Assembly (NCBI RefSeq): GCF_047663525.1
Contig: NC_092616.1
Span: forward strand, 3,881,501 to 3,945,500
DNA from: Anas platyrhynchos
Taxonomy: Eukaryota; Chordata; Aves; Anseriformes; Anatidae
Reading direction: 5' to 3'
Length of the DNA: 64,000 nt
Shown: piece after piece, positions 42,476 to 52,415 of the stretch
Layout: the number at the start of each line of letters is the position of its first letter
Numbering within the stretch: position 1 is the stretch's first letter
The notes under the pieces: model-generated
What the model was told of the DNA's origin: nothing
Seen by the model: only the letters and a program-made list of their open reading frames with translations
Databases searched by the model: none
Translations under genes and position numbers: made by a program

Positions 42476-43588
42476 ATGGAAACCCTTGTGAAGGTCGTAT
42501 CAAAGTTGTGGAAGCTGTGGGGTGGCTCGGCTGAGGAAGCCAGGGGTGCCGGTGGGGAACCAGAGCCTGGGGAAATCTGGGAGAGACCACGGCCATGTGC
42601 GCCCCAGTACGGTGCTGAACTAGAAGACGAAGAATCGGGTGAAGAAGCCTCCGGCGGGAACGGGGATGAAGTGTTAGGTTTTACTAACACGTGGAAATGT
42701 GAGAAAGAGAACGGTTGCGGGGACGACCGGGGAGGAGGTAGAAGCGTGAGAGAGGGGCAGAGAGCCGATCGGGACGGCCATCCGAGAAAACGCTCCTGTG
42801 GCGCAAACGCCTCGCTGAGATGGCGGCGGGGCGAGCCACGAGGCAGGGAGCGGCCCGCCCGCAGGGGTGGGGGGCGGGGCCGGAACTCAATGGGAGGGTA
42901 CCGGAACTCGGAGGTGAGCAGTCAGTCAAGCTCCGACTCCGGATCAGATACCGATTCACATTCGGAGGAGGAAATGGGGACAGATAGCAGAAATATCCCC
43001 ATCCGAAATAAAGCTGCACCGCGAGGCAGAGAAATTCCTCCCACAGATTGGAGGAAAATTAAGATTGCGTGCACCATCTTGGCTCTATCGGCCATGCTAG
43101 CGTTCCTGGTCTGGGTGACAGACGGGGGGCAGAGGGTTCACTCAAAAACAAACCCTAAGGATGTACAAGCGATTGTTAAAGCCATTGTGGATAAAGGGCT
43201 TCATTCTGCAATGGTCTCCACCCTCATAGATGGTGTTTTCAGGGGAGACGACATGCTCCCGTTTGATATAAAACAAACTTGTAGACTGATCTTTGATGGG
43301 GGTGGGATGATCATTTTTAAATGAGAATGGGGGGACAACTGTATGAGACAACTGGCCCAAGTAACTGGGACGGATCACACACTGTATGGCTCTAGCCTGC
43401 AGCGGCTAATGGGTACGTACCCAACAGCGATCACCCCCCAGGCGCAAGTCCAGGGCCTGAGGGCCCACGAGGGTATGGCAACTCGTGCGGCCAGAGAAGC
43501 TCCAAACAGCCGACGCCCCAACTTCAGAACAAAACTAATGAAAACTGAGTTTCTGTTCACAGGAACGGATCATCGGGCACCCCTGTAA
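42476..43588 (+). pseudogene. gag-like gene of the provirus, interrupted and truncated
   Basis: The first 282 codons (42476-43321) start METLVKVVSKLWKLWGG. They are acidic and then strongly basic/arginine-rich (RERPARRGGGRGR), then serine-rich, followed by a hydrophobic stretch (TILALSAMLAFLVWV) unusual for a gag matrix region. The end (IVKAIVDKGLHSAMVSTLI... LPFDIKQTCRLIF) resembles the start of a retroviral capsid N-terminal domain. TGA at 43322-43324 interrupts; the same frame continues open to TAA at 43586-43588 with further capsid-like residues (HTLYGSSLQRLMGT, AITPQAQVQGLRA). No nucleocapsid zinc knuckle, protease or polymerase follows. Acting as an intact gag is unlikely; a shorter product from the first frame is conceivable because the LTR promoter looks whole. 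Confidence 0.75.
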
Positions 43589-43710
43589 TCTGTATACCCT
43601 GGCGATATGAGGAAGACAATAAGTCAGCAAGCGTCCTGTTTAAGCCTGAGAGTTCCACACTGGCAGAATCCAGACACCAGCGAAGCGGCCTCCGTGGGTG
43701 GGGGGCTGCA

Positions 43711-43827
43711 ATGCGTTTGTGTGATCTTATCTTTGGACCTTGTATACTAAATATGCTTGTGTTGTTTGTTAAAAGTTGGTTAGAGAAAGTTAACATTATG
43801 TTGGTAGAACACCAACAACTACTTTAA
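43711..43827 (+). pseudogene. Envelope transmembrane-tail remnant of the provirus
   Basis: A 38-codon frame (MRLCDLIFGPCILNML...) ending at TAA 43825-43827 resembles the membrane-spanning end and cytoplasmic tail of gammaretrovirus-like envelope proteins (GPCI.N.LV.F.K.R pattern and a QQ near the end). The ectodomain is deleted, so no entry protein can be made. Confidence 0.6.
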
Positions 43828-43955
43828 GAGTGTATTTACTCAGGGTTACTGGTTACCTCTTAGTTTTCTCCTGGTTATGGTGCCTTATGTTTTTCAGTTA
43901 AGTTATGATGTTTACATCTTAAGATTGTTATATTTTAGCTAATTTGGTTGTGCAT

Positions 43956-43969
43956 AGGGAGGGGGGAAA
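43956..43969 (+). promoter_or_regulatory. Polypurine tract
   Basis: Purine run AGGGAGGGGGGAAA immediately before the 3' LTR, as required for plus-strand priming. Confidence 0.85.
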
Positions 43970-44238
43970 TGTGGGTAGTAGTAGGGTCTGGCGGCCGGAA
44001 GATGTCGTGCTGTATGGAAAGGTGGAGCCCCTCCCTTGATGGACAGTAGCGTGTGGCCTGTGATGTAAGCAAGCGGAAGTGACGCTATGGGCCTCGGGTA
44101 TATAAGCCCATGTGACTCGACAATAAACGCCATTTGCCATCCACCACATTGGTGTCTGTGAGCTGATGGACCGAGCGGCCTGGGGCTGGTCGCCGTGCCG
44201 TTCCTGAACCAGGTCGCCGCTGCCCCCTGAAGGCAACA
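43970..44238 (+). repeat. 3' LTR of the deleted provirus
   Basis: Nearly identical to the 5' LTR, with TATATA at 44099-44104 and AATAAA at 44122-44127. Differences: an extra AG-type 2-base insertion near its start, A/G at the GATGGACAG site and A/G near the 3' end. Confidence 0.93.
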
Positions 44239-44244
44239 GAATGG

Positions 44245-44439
44245 CTGTGGCACAGCCCAGAAGCTAGCCCCAGTCTGGGAATATACCCCTGTCCAACTAC
44301 GGAAATTATAAGGCATTAATATGAACAGACCCATCAGGTCAGTCAGCATAGTAAGGGGAAGTAATACTTATTGTGCTGTAGGTGCAGAAGGCAATAAGCC
44401 TTGGATTGATCCTCAGAAGACTCAAGGACATCTAATGCA
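44245..44439 (+). repeat. Unidentified repeat, copy 2, right half
   Basis: Continues the repeat interrupted by the provirus (left half 42058-42107). Similar to 31670-31785 up to the phrase AAGGCATTAATATGAACA; beyond that no match seen. Confidence 0.55.
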
Positions 44440-46508
44440 GTTCATCCATGAGCTAAGACAAACACTGTGAGCAGAGTGAAGGACACTTCGAGCAGAGGAG
44501 ATGGGCAACTGGCACGGCTGAGCAAGGAGCTGCTGCTTAAACTAAGGGAAAAATAGGAAAATGTACAAGAAGTGGAAGGAGGGTTATATTGCCTGGGAGG
44601 AATACGGGGGTGTCAACTAGATGTGTAGAGACGGGACCAGGAAATCCAAGGCACAGACGGAGCTGAACTTGGCAAGGGACGTGAAGAATAACAAGAAGGG
44701 GTTCTACGGATACATAGGAAGGAGGAGACAGCCAAAGGAGAGTGTTCCCCCTCTGGTAAATGAGATGGAAGAACTGGCTTCCTCAGACATGGAAAAAGCT
44801 GAGGTACTCAGTAAGTTCTTTGCCTCAGTCTTCACTCGTGGTCAAGTTTCCTGTGTCTCTCAGGACCCTGAACCTTGAGGAGAGGGTGAGAGGAGTGGAT
44901 TCTGTCCCACTGTGAGAGTGGAACAAGTCCAGGATTGCCTAATGAAAGTGGATGTGTACAAGTCCTTGGGGCCAGAGGGTATACATCCCAGGGTGCTGAG
45001 AGAGATGGCTGATGTGGTTGCTGAGCCGCTCTCCATCATATTCGAAAAATCATGGCTGTTGGGTGAAGCCCCCAGGGACTGGAAAAAGGGAAACATGACT
45101 CCCATTTTTAAGAAAGGGAAAACAGAAGAACTGGGGAACTACAGGCTGGTGATCCTCACCTCTGTGCCTGAGATGATCATGGAGCAGTCCCTCCTGGAAG
45201 ACACCTTAAGGCATGCATGAGATAAAGAGGTGATTTGAGACAGCCAGTATGACTTCACCAAAGGCAGATCTTGCCTAACCAATCTGGTGGCCTTCTATGA
45301 TGGAGTGATGGCATCAGTGGACAAAGGAAGGGCTACGAATATCATCTACCTGGACTTGAGCAAAGCTTTTGATATGGTCCCTCACCACATTCGTCTCTCT
45401 AAATTGGAGAGGTATAGATTTGAAGGACGGATTGTTAGGTGGATCAAGAATTGGTTGGCTGGTCGCAGCCAAAGTGTTGTGGTCAATAGTTCTATGTCTG
45501 GGTGGAGGCTGGTCACAAGTGGTGTCCCTCAGGGGTCGGTCTTGGAGCTAGTGCTCTTCAACATCTTTATAAATGACATGGGTGATGGAATCGAGTGCAT
45601 CCTCAGCAAGTTTGCAGATGACACCAAGCTGAGCGGTGCAGTTGATACAATAGAGGGAAGGGATGCCATCCAGAGGGACCTGGACAGGCTGGAGTACTGG
45701 GTCCATGAGAACCTAATGAGGTTCAACAAGGCCAAGTGCAAGACGTTGCACTTGGACGTGGGCCATCCCAGGTCTTTATATAGACTGGGCAAAGAAGAAA
45801 TTGAGAGTAGCCTTGTGGAGAAGGACTTTGGGGTCCTGCTGGGCGAGAAGCTGCACATGAGCCAGCAGCATGCGCTTGTTGCCTGGAAGGCCAGCTGTGT
45901 CCTGGGCTGCATTAAAAAGGAGTGGCCAGGAGGGAGAGGGCTGTGACTGTCCCCCTCTACTCTGTTATTGTGAGACCCCACCTGAATACTGCGTACAGGC
46001 CTGAAGCCCCCAGCACAAGAAGGATGTGGAGCTCTTGGAATGGATCCTGAGGAGGGCCACTCAGATGATCAGAGGGCTAAAGCATCTCCCCTATGCAGAA
46101 AGGTTGAAGGAAGTGGTCTTGTTTAGCTTGAAGAAGAGAAGGCTCCACTAAGACCTCATTGTAACCTTCCAGTACTTGAAGGGAGTGTATAAATAGGAGG
46201 GGGAAATGCCTGTTCATATGTGTTGGTAGTGATAGGAAAAGGGGGAATGGTTTTAAAGTAAGACAAGGGAGGTTTAGACTAGAAATTAGGAGAGCTTTTT
46301 TCCCTCAGAGGGTGGTGAGGCACTGGAACATGTTGCCCGGAGAGGTTGTGGATGTCCCATCCCTGGAGGCATTCAAGGCCTTGCTGTATGTGGCTCTGGG
46401 CATCCTGCTCTGATGGTTGGCAACCCTTCCCAGAGCAGGGGGGTTGAAAGTAGGTGATTTTTAAGGTCCTTTTCAACCCAGGACATTCCATGATTCTATG
46501 ATTCTATG
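44440..46508 (+). mobile_element. CR1 LINE, endonuclease-RT linker to 3' end, broken
   Basis: Begins with AKELLLKLREK-type linker sequence, then [113 protein letters not shown] (about 45610-45640), [23 protein letters not shown] and the C-terminal domain to [12 protein letters not shown], ending with ATTCTATG repeats at 46490-46508. The longest open piece is 45287-45946 (219 codons) and keeps the catalytic DD. Stops and frameshifts elsewhere prevent a full enzyme. Confidence 0.92.
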
Positions 46509-46514
46509 CCTTTC

Positions 46515-47640
46515 CTCCTAGAGACAGATCCCAAAGAGGCATCACCTCCCAGGGAAACCTGTTCCTGGATTGTCCCCCATAGCAAGGAGGCATGCCTAGA
46601 GAAGCCCTAGGGATAAGGGCATCCCTAGCATCAGGACCCAGCAGTCCTGGCTGCCACATTGTCCCCTCAGGTCAGAGGGACACTCAGGCAGGGCTCTCAC
46701 AGTAGCCAACAGCCTTCTCCAGCCTCCCACCAAAGCCCAGAAATTGCAGCTTTGGATAGCTGACAGCTCTTGAGACGCATCTTGGAAAGGGGCTCCTGAC
46801 ACCCTCACCTTTGGAGTAGAGCTGCAGGAGCACTGGGAACAGGGAAGTCAGGTCAGAGGTGATGGTCACCCTCCAGCAGCCCTCCATCTCGTTTGCTGCT
46901 GGCCCTCAGCTCAGGACAAGGGATGCCCGCCCTGGCTCCTTAACCACAGATCCTCTGCAAGGTGCCCCTGCTCCTCCCTCCGCCCGTCAGCGAGGGTCGC
47001 CCAGTGCAAGCTTGCTGCCTGCTGACCCCACTCCTGGCCACAGAAGGACAGCGCTGGGGAGCACCCAAGCAGTGCCCAGCACGGACCAGGCCTTGCAGGG
47101 AAGGGGAGTACTGCCGCTGCTCCAGTGCTTATATCCTGGTGATGCAGGGCATCCCCTGTGACATCAGCCCATGTCATTATAAGGCCTGTGAGGTCAGCAG
47201 CAAGGAGATGGCACAGCTCAGGAGAGAGATGAGAGATTTCCCTTCTTGTCCTGAGAAACAGCCACTTCCCTTCTGCCCAGTTCTTTTCGGGATCAGGAAC
47301 AGATCAGGGACATCTCCAAATGCTGGCAAAGGCCATGGAGCAAAGGAAGTGGAGCCTTGGAGAAATCACTACTGCCCCCTTATACCAACATGCTTCTGCT
47401 GTTGGGAGCCCTCCCATGATGGTTGGGTTTGAGGCTTGTCCTGGGGCTTGGCTTTTTCAAAAGATGGGAGCAAAGGCACCTGGGATGGAACAGCCCCTCG
47501 GTGTGCCTGAACTCCTAACTGCATGTAACTCACTTCTGAAAGAAGGATGTGTTTTACAGAGTGATTTGGGGTACATGCCAGGGCCTCAGCACCATCCCCC
47601 AGTCTGCCATGCAGGAGGCAGAGGTGGTACACGAGGGAAG
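46515..47640 (+). repeat. Direct segmental duplication, copy 2 (mate 22800-24050)
   Basis: Same order and orientation as copy 1. Here the promoter-like patch reads CTGTGACATCAGCCCATGTCATTATAAGGCCTGTGAGG at about 47154-47192, containing a TATA-like ATTATAAGG where copy 1 has ATTAGAAGG. It leads into the module at 48716 and the OR at 51456. Confidence 0.8.
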
Positions 47641-48715
47641 GGCAGACGTACCCTCAACATGTCATGATGAGAGAGAGGAGTAGGGCAGTGCTGCAGACAA
47701 AAAGGGGAGTGGGGAGAATGGTCTAGGATGGATGCCATGCTCCCCTGTAGGCTGCCACAGCCTCCCCATGGCTCACGGCTTTGGGCCTTCAGAGGAGGTG
47801 GAGACCACAGAAGGGGCTGAGGTGGGGGGGCAGCCTGTCCCTTGCAGCTGGGCTGCCAGATCTGCCTGCAGGAGACCACTTGTGTCTGTGTCCACAATGG
47901 AGGAGGAACCCATCCTGATTTAGGATCTAAACTCTCTCATTTCAGGAGACCTGTGGCATGCTGAAGGCAGGACTACAGCCCCTGACCGTACTGCACACAG
48001 ATGTACCTGGTCCCGTGTCAGCTGGACCATGTCAAGTGGGCTGCAGGGAAACATAAGTCTGAGCCTGTGCAGCTCATCTCTTTCCATGTGCTGAAAAGCA
48101 GCTGGACTACCACATGTCTTGTGCAAGAGGAGTGTCAAGACACAGGTTTTCCTGTTTGCAAGTGCCAGATCCTGGTGAACATCACCTAGGTTGGCCCATC
48201 TGGCAGCTGTGCAAAGCTCTCTCCAAGAACCCACAGAAACCATGGGGAATGTTTGAACCCTGCAGTGTCCCTTTCCTGTGGTTGTCAGAGTGATTAAAGT
48301 CCCCCACAGTGACATGGAGTCATTGAACTCAACTTACTCCAATGGTTTCCACAAGACTTTGCCCACTTCTTCAGCCTGGCTGCAGACATATACCTCCTGC
48401 CATGCTGTCACCCTGACTGGCTTTTGTCCCTAAACCGTAAGGGCTCCCCCAGTCTGCTGCCCAGTCCATAGAAGAGATCCATGCATCCAGACAGATTCTT
48501 CATGTGGAGAGCAACCTCTCATTGATCATCCTCGCTTGTCTCTTCTGAAGAATCTGCACCCATTCAGCATGATCACACTGTGCCCCTGACTGTCTCTCCT
48601 CTGACTTTCACCCATAAGGGCTTCCCCAGCATTCTGCCAATTCCATGGACAGGACAAAGGATGGTGAATCTTATACAGATTTTATTAACTTTATTTTTAT
48701 TTTAGGAGAGGTGAT
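47641..48715. other. Unassigned sequence between duplicated segment and OR module
   Basis: No gene. 48380-48640 contains a loosely doubled phrase (TAAGGGCT.CCCCAG....TCTGC..) suggesting an old repeat I cannot identify. Confidence 0.3.
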
Positions 48716-49380
48716 TCTGCTGTCAAGAAGTGCGTGTGCCCAGGGGAGGGAGGGAAGCCCAGGGATCCCTTCAGGCTGTTTCCCAGCAGGTTTCCCTGCA
48801 GCCCCAGGGCCATGTGCAGGGAGCCTGGTGGGGGGCAGAGCAAGGGAGGCCTTGGGCTGGGCCTCTGCTGCTGAGCTGGGCCGGGCTCCTGGGCCCAAGG
48901 GGAGCTCCTGGCAAGCGGGCAGCGCTGCAGAGAGACAGCTCTGCCCAGGAGCAGCTCCTGTGCACAGCGCAGCAGGGCTGGGGGCACTGCCTGCAGAGAC
49001 ACAGTGCTTAAAGGCAGGCAGAAGTGGCAGCATGCCCAGAGCTCCCTGCGGGAGAAGACTTCCCAGCCCTGCACCCGGTAAGTGTCTGGCTGGAGGGCAA
49101 TGCAGCCGCAGTTCGTGGAGGCAGGAGAAGCCGGGGGTGCAGGCAGGGGTGTCCAGGGCTGTGATGCAGAGCAGGGTCCCTGCTGTGCCCTAGGGGCTGT
49201 GTGGCGGGGCAGGGCCTCTGCCGCCTGCCAGGCTCAGCACTCAGCCTGCCCGGGGAGCTGCCCAGGGCGCTGCGGGGAGAAGCTGTGGGTGGAAGGAGCC
49301 CCCCCCGGCAGGGCAGGGTCCTGCTGCTGGCGGGAGGCTGCTGCCTGGGGCAGGCAGCTCACAGCTTCGTTGTACATCAA
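48716..49380 (+). promoter_or_regulatory. OR upstream GC-rich module, copy e, with splice donor
   Basis: Outer block 48735-49000, running without a gap to the donor GCACCCG/GTAAGT (GT at 49078-49079), then middle block 49085-49370. The sequence TTTTTATTTTAG just before the outer block (about 48697-48705) could be an acceptor, making the outer block an internal non-coding exon of roughly 48706-49077. Nearly identical to copy d in reverse. Confidence 0.62.
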
Positions 49381-50727
49381 GGGCATTTCCCAAACAAATT
49401 TTCTAAGCAAGCAAGGTCAAAATAGGGATTTTCTGCCCTCTTTTCAGTTACCTACTCTACTGGAAGGGAAGGGAAGCAGGAAGAAATCGAAGAGGAGCTG
49501 TAAATATGAGCAGATTGCTGAGACTCCTGAACTGGAACTTTGATGATCAGTATGTTTGTGAGCTGCCCCAAATGTATCTTCACTCTCTCCTCTTCATATT
49601 GAAAGAAACAGCATCAACTTTGCTGACCCCATCTGGGCTTTCTGACAGGTCCTTTTCCACCTGCAAAGATGCACAAGCAGCTAAGCAGTCTCTTGCATAT
49701 TGGTAAGTTTCTGAAGGGCAAAGATTACTGTGCACAGATTTGGATGAGGCTGTGAGCAGAAACAGGAACAAGACAGGGAAACAGCTCCCAGAAAGAAAAC
49801 CTTCAGGTATCAGGGATATGGTCAGGGAATGAGGGGAAGTTAAATAAGAAGTCTTGTCAGAGGGAGAATTAATCAGAATACTCCGTATTTTTTTTCCACT
49901 CAGTGCAGACCCCTTCCTCTGAGCATGCCCCCTTGCCTCCTCTCCCACCCAGAAAAGGCTCTGCCCTCACGGCCATGAGTCCAAGACATGGAGCATATCT
50001 TCTGCAGCCAGAGCTCCAGCAGAGCAGAGGTTCATCTCTCCAGCCACTTGCCCATTTCCACCTGTGCTGCAACTGCAGAGGGGGTCAGCTGCCTGGGGGT
50101 TGTGGGCAATGCAATCTGTGAGGCTGAGGAGAGACTTGACTTTCCCTTCATGAAAGACCATCACCAGGTCATTTGGATATCTCCTTGGGTGTCCTTTCAA
50201 TCTGTGAGCTGTCCTGCAGGCTGCAAATCTTTTCCATAGCATCTCTGTGTTATGTGAAACCCGGGGAAGAAGCAGAGAGATGCTACAGGCAACTGTTGGG
50301 TTGGTGAAATGAATGATTGGTGTCCTTGACCAGAGGTGTGGTGCTGGTGGTTCAGGTACCTTGAGAAAGGCTGGGCATTGACAGATTGGCCGTGGATTCA
50401 TCTGGTCTCAGCAGCATTTGGCTTCTTTTCAGGGTAACATAAATGTGATTGCCCTCCATCTACAAAAGCTCAGGCAGCTGGGGACAAGTCCAGCCAGCTC
50501 CCTTGCTCTGCTCTGAGCCACAGGGAATCCCTTTGCCTCTCAGGTCTCACAGCCATTCACTGTGAGTGCAGCAGAAATGCTCAGGATTTCTGACTTCAGA
50601 GAACACTGTTTGGGCATGAAGAGTGGGAAGAGAATGTGTATTAAAAATTGTCCCTAAAACTCCTTTCTGCCAACTACATTATGTAGTACCGGAATGCAAA
50701 TGTTAACATGCTGACATGAAGATGATC
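49381..50727. other. Putative intron of the OR at 51456, first part
   Basis: No gene or repeat recognised. Open frames are short and overlap on both strands. Confidence 0.35.
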
Positions 50728-51123
50728 AGCATACCTCTCCTTCGAAGAATGGCTGAGAGAGCTGGGGCTGAGCAGGGTGACCTCGCTGCAGCTTTTCCGT
50801 ACTTAAAGGGGTCTTATAAAAAAGATGGAGAGCTACTTTTTGATCAATCAGATAATGACAAGTTCAGGGGAATGGCTTTAAACTAAAAGAGGGGAGATTT
50901 ATATTAGAGATTCAGAGGAAATTTTTCACTCAGAGGGAGGCGAGGTACTGAAACATATTGCCCAGATAGGCTGTGAATGTCCTGTTCCTAGAGGTGTTCA
51001 GGACCAGGTTGGATGAGTTCCTGGGCATCATGATCTAGTGGGTAGCATCCCTGCCCACGGCAAGGCATCTGGAACTAGATTATCTGTAAGGTCTCTTCCA
51101 ACCTGAGCCATTCTGTGATTCTA
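50728..51123 (+). mobile_element. CR1 3'-end fragment
   Basis: Matches the CR1 C-terminal coding end and 3' [11 protein letters not shown]-like start with frame errors, FRGMALN.KRG..LEIQRKFFT, then LPR..V..P.LEVF, GCATC..GATCTAGTGG and the end GGTCTCTTCCAACCTGAGCCATTCTGTGATTCTA. Inserted in the inferred OR intron. Confidence 0.88.
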
Positions 51124-51399
51124 TTCATTTTTGTGTAAGAAGGGATTTCATATGACAAAATCTGAAAATAAAACCTTGCCCTCCTGCCATGTTCCTTTGT
51201 ATTCCCTGCACTGGTCAGGACTGATTCCCTTGCGAGACCAGACCAGAGCCCCCTGTTCCTCATTGGAGACTGAACCTTAAAAAGGAAACTCATGTCATGG
51301 AGCTAAACCAAAGATTCCAGCAGAGAAGCAAAAAGCATTTGAGTATGGCAGGGGAGGTCTAAAAGGAATGGCATAGGCTTCACTCAGAGAAACCTGTCC

Positions 51400-51455
51400 T
51401 AACATGTCGTTGTCTTTTACTACCTATACAGATCTCCATACCCAACAGGCAGCAC
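51400..51455 (+). promoter_or_regulatory. Splice acceptor and 5' UTR of the OR at 51456
   Basis: GTCTTTTACTACCTATACAG ends at 51431, 24 bases before the ATG; a second CAACAG ends at 51447. Confidence 0.55.
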
Positions 51456-52415
51456 ATGTCCAACAGCAGCTCCATCACCGAGTTCCTCCTCCTGCCATTT
51501 GCAGACATACGGGAGCTGCAGCTCCTGCACTTCGTGCTCTTCCTGGGCATCTACCTGGCTGCCCTCTTGGGCAATGGCCTCATCCTCACTGCCGTAGCCT
51601 GTGACCACCGCCTCCATACCCCCATGTACTTCTTCCTCCTCAACCTTGCCCTCCTCGACCTGGGCTGCATCTCTACCACTGTCCCCAAAGCCATGGCCAA
51701 TTCCCTCTGGGACACCAGGGCCATTTCCTATGCAGGATGTGTTGCACAGGAATTTCTGTTTGTCTTTTTGATGTCATCGGACTATTCTCTTCTCACCATC
51801 ATGGCCTATGACCTCTACGTTGCCATCTGCAAGCCCCTGCACTATAGGATCCTCCTGAGCAGCAGAGCTTGTGCCCAGATGGCAGCAGCTGCCTGGGGCA
51901 GTGGCTTTCTCAATGCTGTCCTGTACACTGCCAATACATTTTCCCTGCCCCTCTGCGGAGAAAATGCTGTGGACCAGTTCTTCTGTGAAATCCCCAAGAT
52001 CCTCAAGCTCTCCTGCTCGCATTCCTACCATAGGGATCTTGGACTTCTCACATTTAGTAGTTTTCTGTTCTTGGGTTGTTTTGTTTTCATTGTTCTCTCC
52101 TATGTTCAGATCTTCAGGACTGTGCAGAGGATGCCCTCTGAGCAGGGACGGCACAAAGCCTTTTCCACATGTGTCCCTCATTTGGTCGTGGTCTCTTTGT
52201 TAGTCACCACTGGTGCGTTTGCCTACCTGAAGCCCCCTTCTATCTTTTCTCCAGCCCTGGACCTGGTGGTGGCAGTTCTTTACTCTGTGGTTCCCCCAGC
52301 ACTGAACCCCCTCATCTACAGCATGAGGACGCAAGCACTAAAGGATGCTATTTTGAAAGTGCTTTTATGGACATTTTTCAGGAATCATAAATGTCCCATA
52401 TCTCTCCACAGGTGA
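51456..52415 (+). CDS. OR14-like olfactory receptor, intact frame but DRY motif changed to DLY
   Basis: A 319-residue odorant receptor (MSNSSSITEFLLLPFADIRE). All seven transmembrane segments, GNG, PMYFFLLNLALLDLG, the loop-2 cysteines (LPLCGEN, FFCEIPKILKLSC), KAFSTCVPHL and NPLIYSMRTQALK are present without stops. Odd points: the TM3 motif is MAYDLYVAICKPLHY, so R120 of the conserved DRY is leucine (CTC at 51813-51815). The conserved cysteine context is GCVAQEF with a charged E where the others have V, TM3 continues SSDYS instead of SAEY, and TM7 ends RTQALKDAIL rather than RNQELKDAL. Loss of the DRY arginine usually impairs G-protein coupling, so this may be a recently disabled or atypical receptor. 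It belongs to the direct duplication with 28745-29701. Confidence 0.93.
   Translation: MSNSSSITEFLLLPFADIRELQLLHFVLFLGIYLAALLGNGLILTAVACDHRLHTPMYFFLLNLALLDLGCISTTVPKAMANSLWDTRAISYAGCVAQEFLFVFLMSSDYSLLTIMAYDLYVAICKPLHYRILLSSRACAQMAAAAWGSGFLNAVLYTANTFSLPLCGENAVDQFFCEIPKILKLSCSHSYHRDLGLLTFSSFLFLGCFVFIVLSYVQIFRTVQRMPSEQGRHKAFSTCVPHLVVVSLLVTTGAFAYLKPPSIFSPALDLVVAVLYSVVPPALNPLIYSMRTQALKDAILKVLLWTFFRNHKCPISLHR

Larger units (their letters stand above)
42108..44238 (+). mobile_element. Internally deleted endogenous retrovirus with two LTRs and 6-bp target duplication
   Basis: 5' LTR 42108-42374, primer-binding site 42377-42394, gag-like frame 42476-43588 with one stop, an envelope-tail remnant near 43711-43827, polypurine tract ending at 43969, 3' LTR 43970-44238. 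GAATGG flanks both sides (42102-42107 and 44239-44244). The LTRs differ, by eye, in two substitutions and a 2-base indel over about 267 bases, so insertion is recent. Protease, polymerase and most of the envelope are missing. Six-base duplications are typical of class II (alpha/beta-like) avian ERVs. The gag-first, pol-less layout recalls the avian ENS-type elements, but I cannot confirm that identity. Confidence 0.93.

Noticed and set aside
42476-43324. Naming the gag-like frame as the ENS-1/ERNI gene
   Set aside because: Layout is suggestive but I cannot verify the sequence identity without a search.
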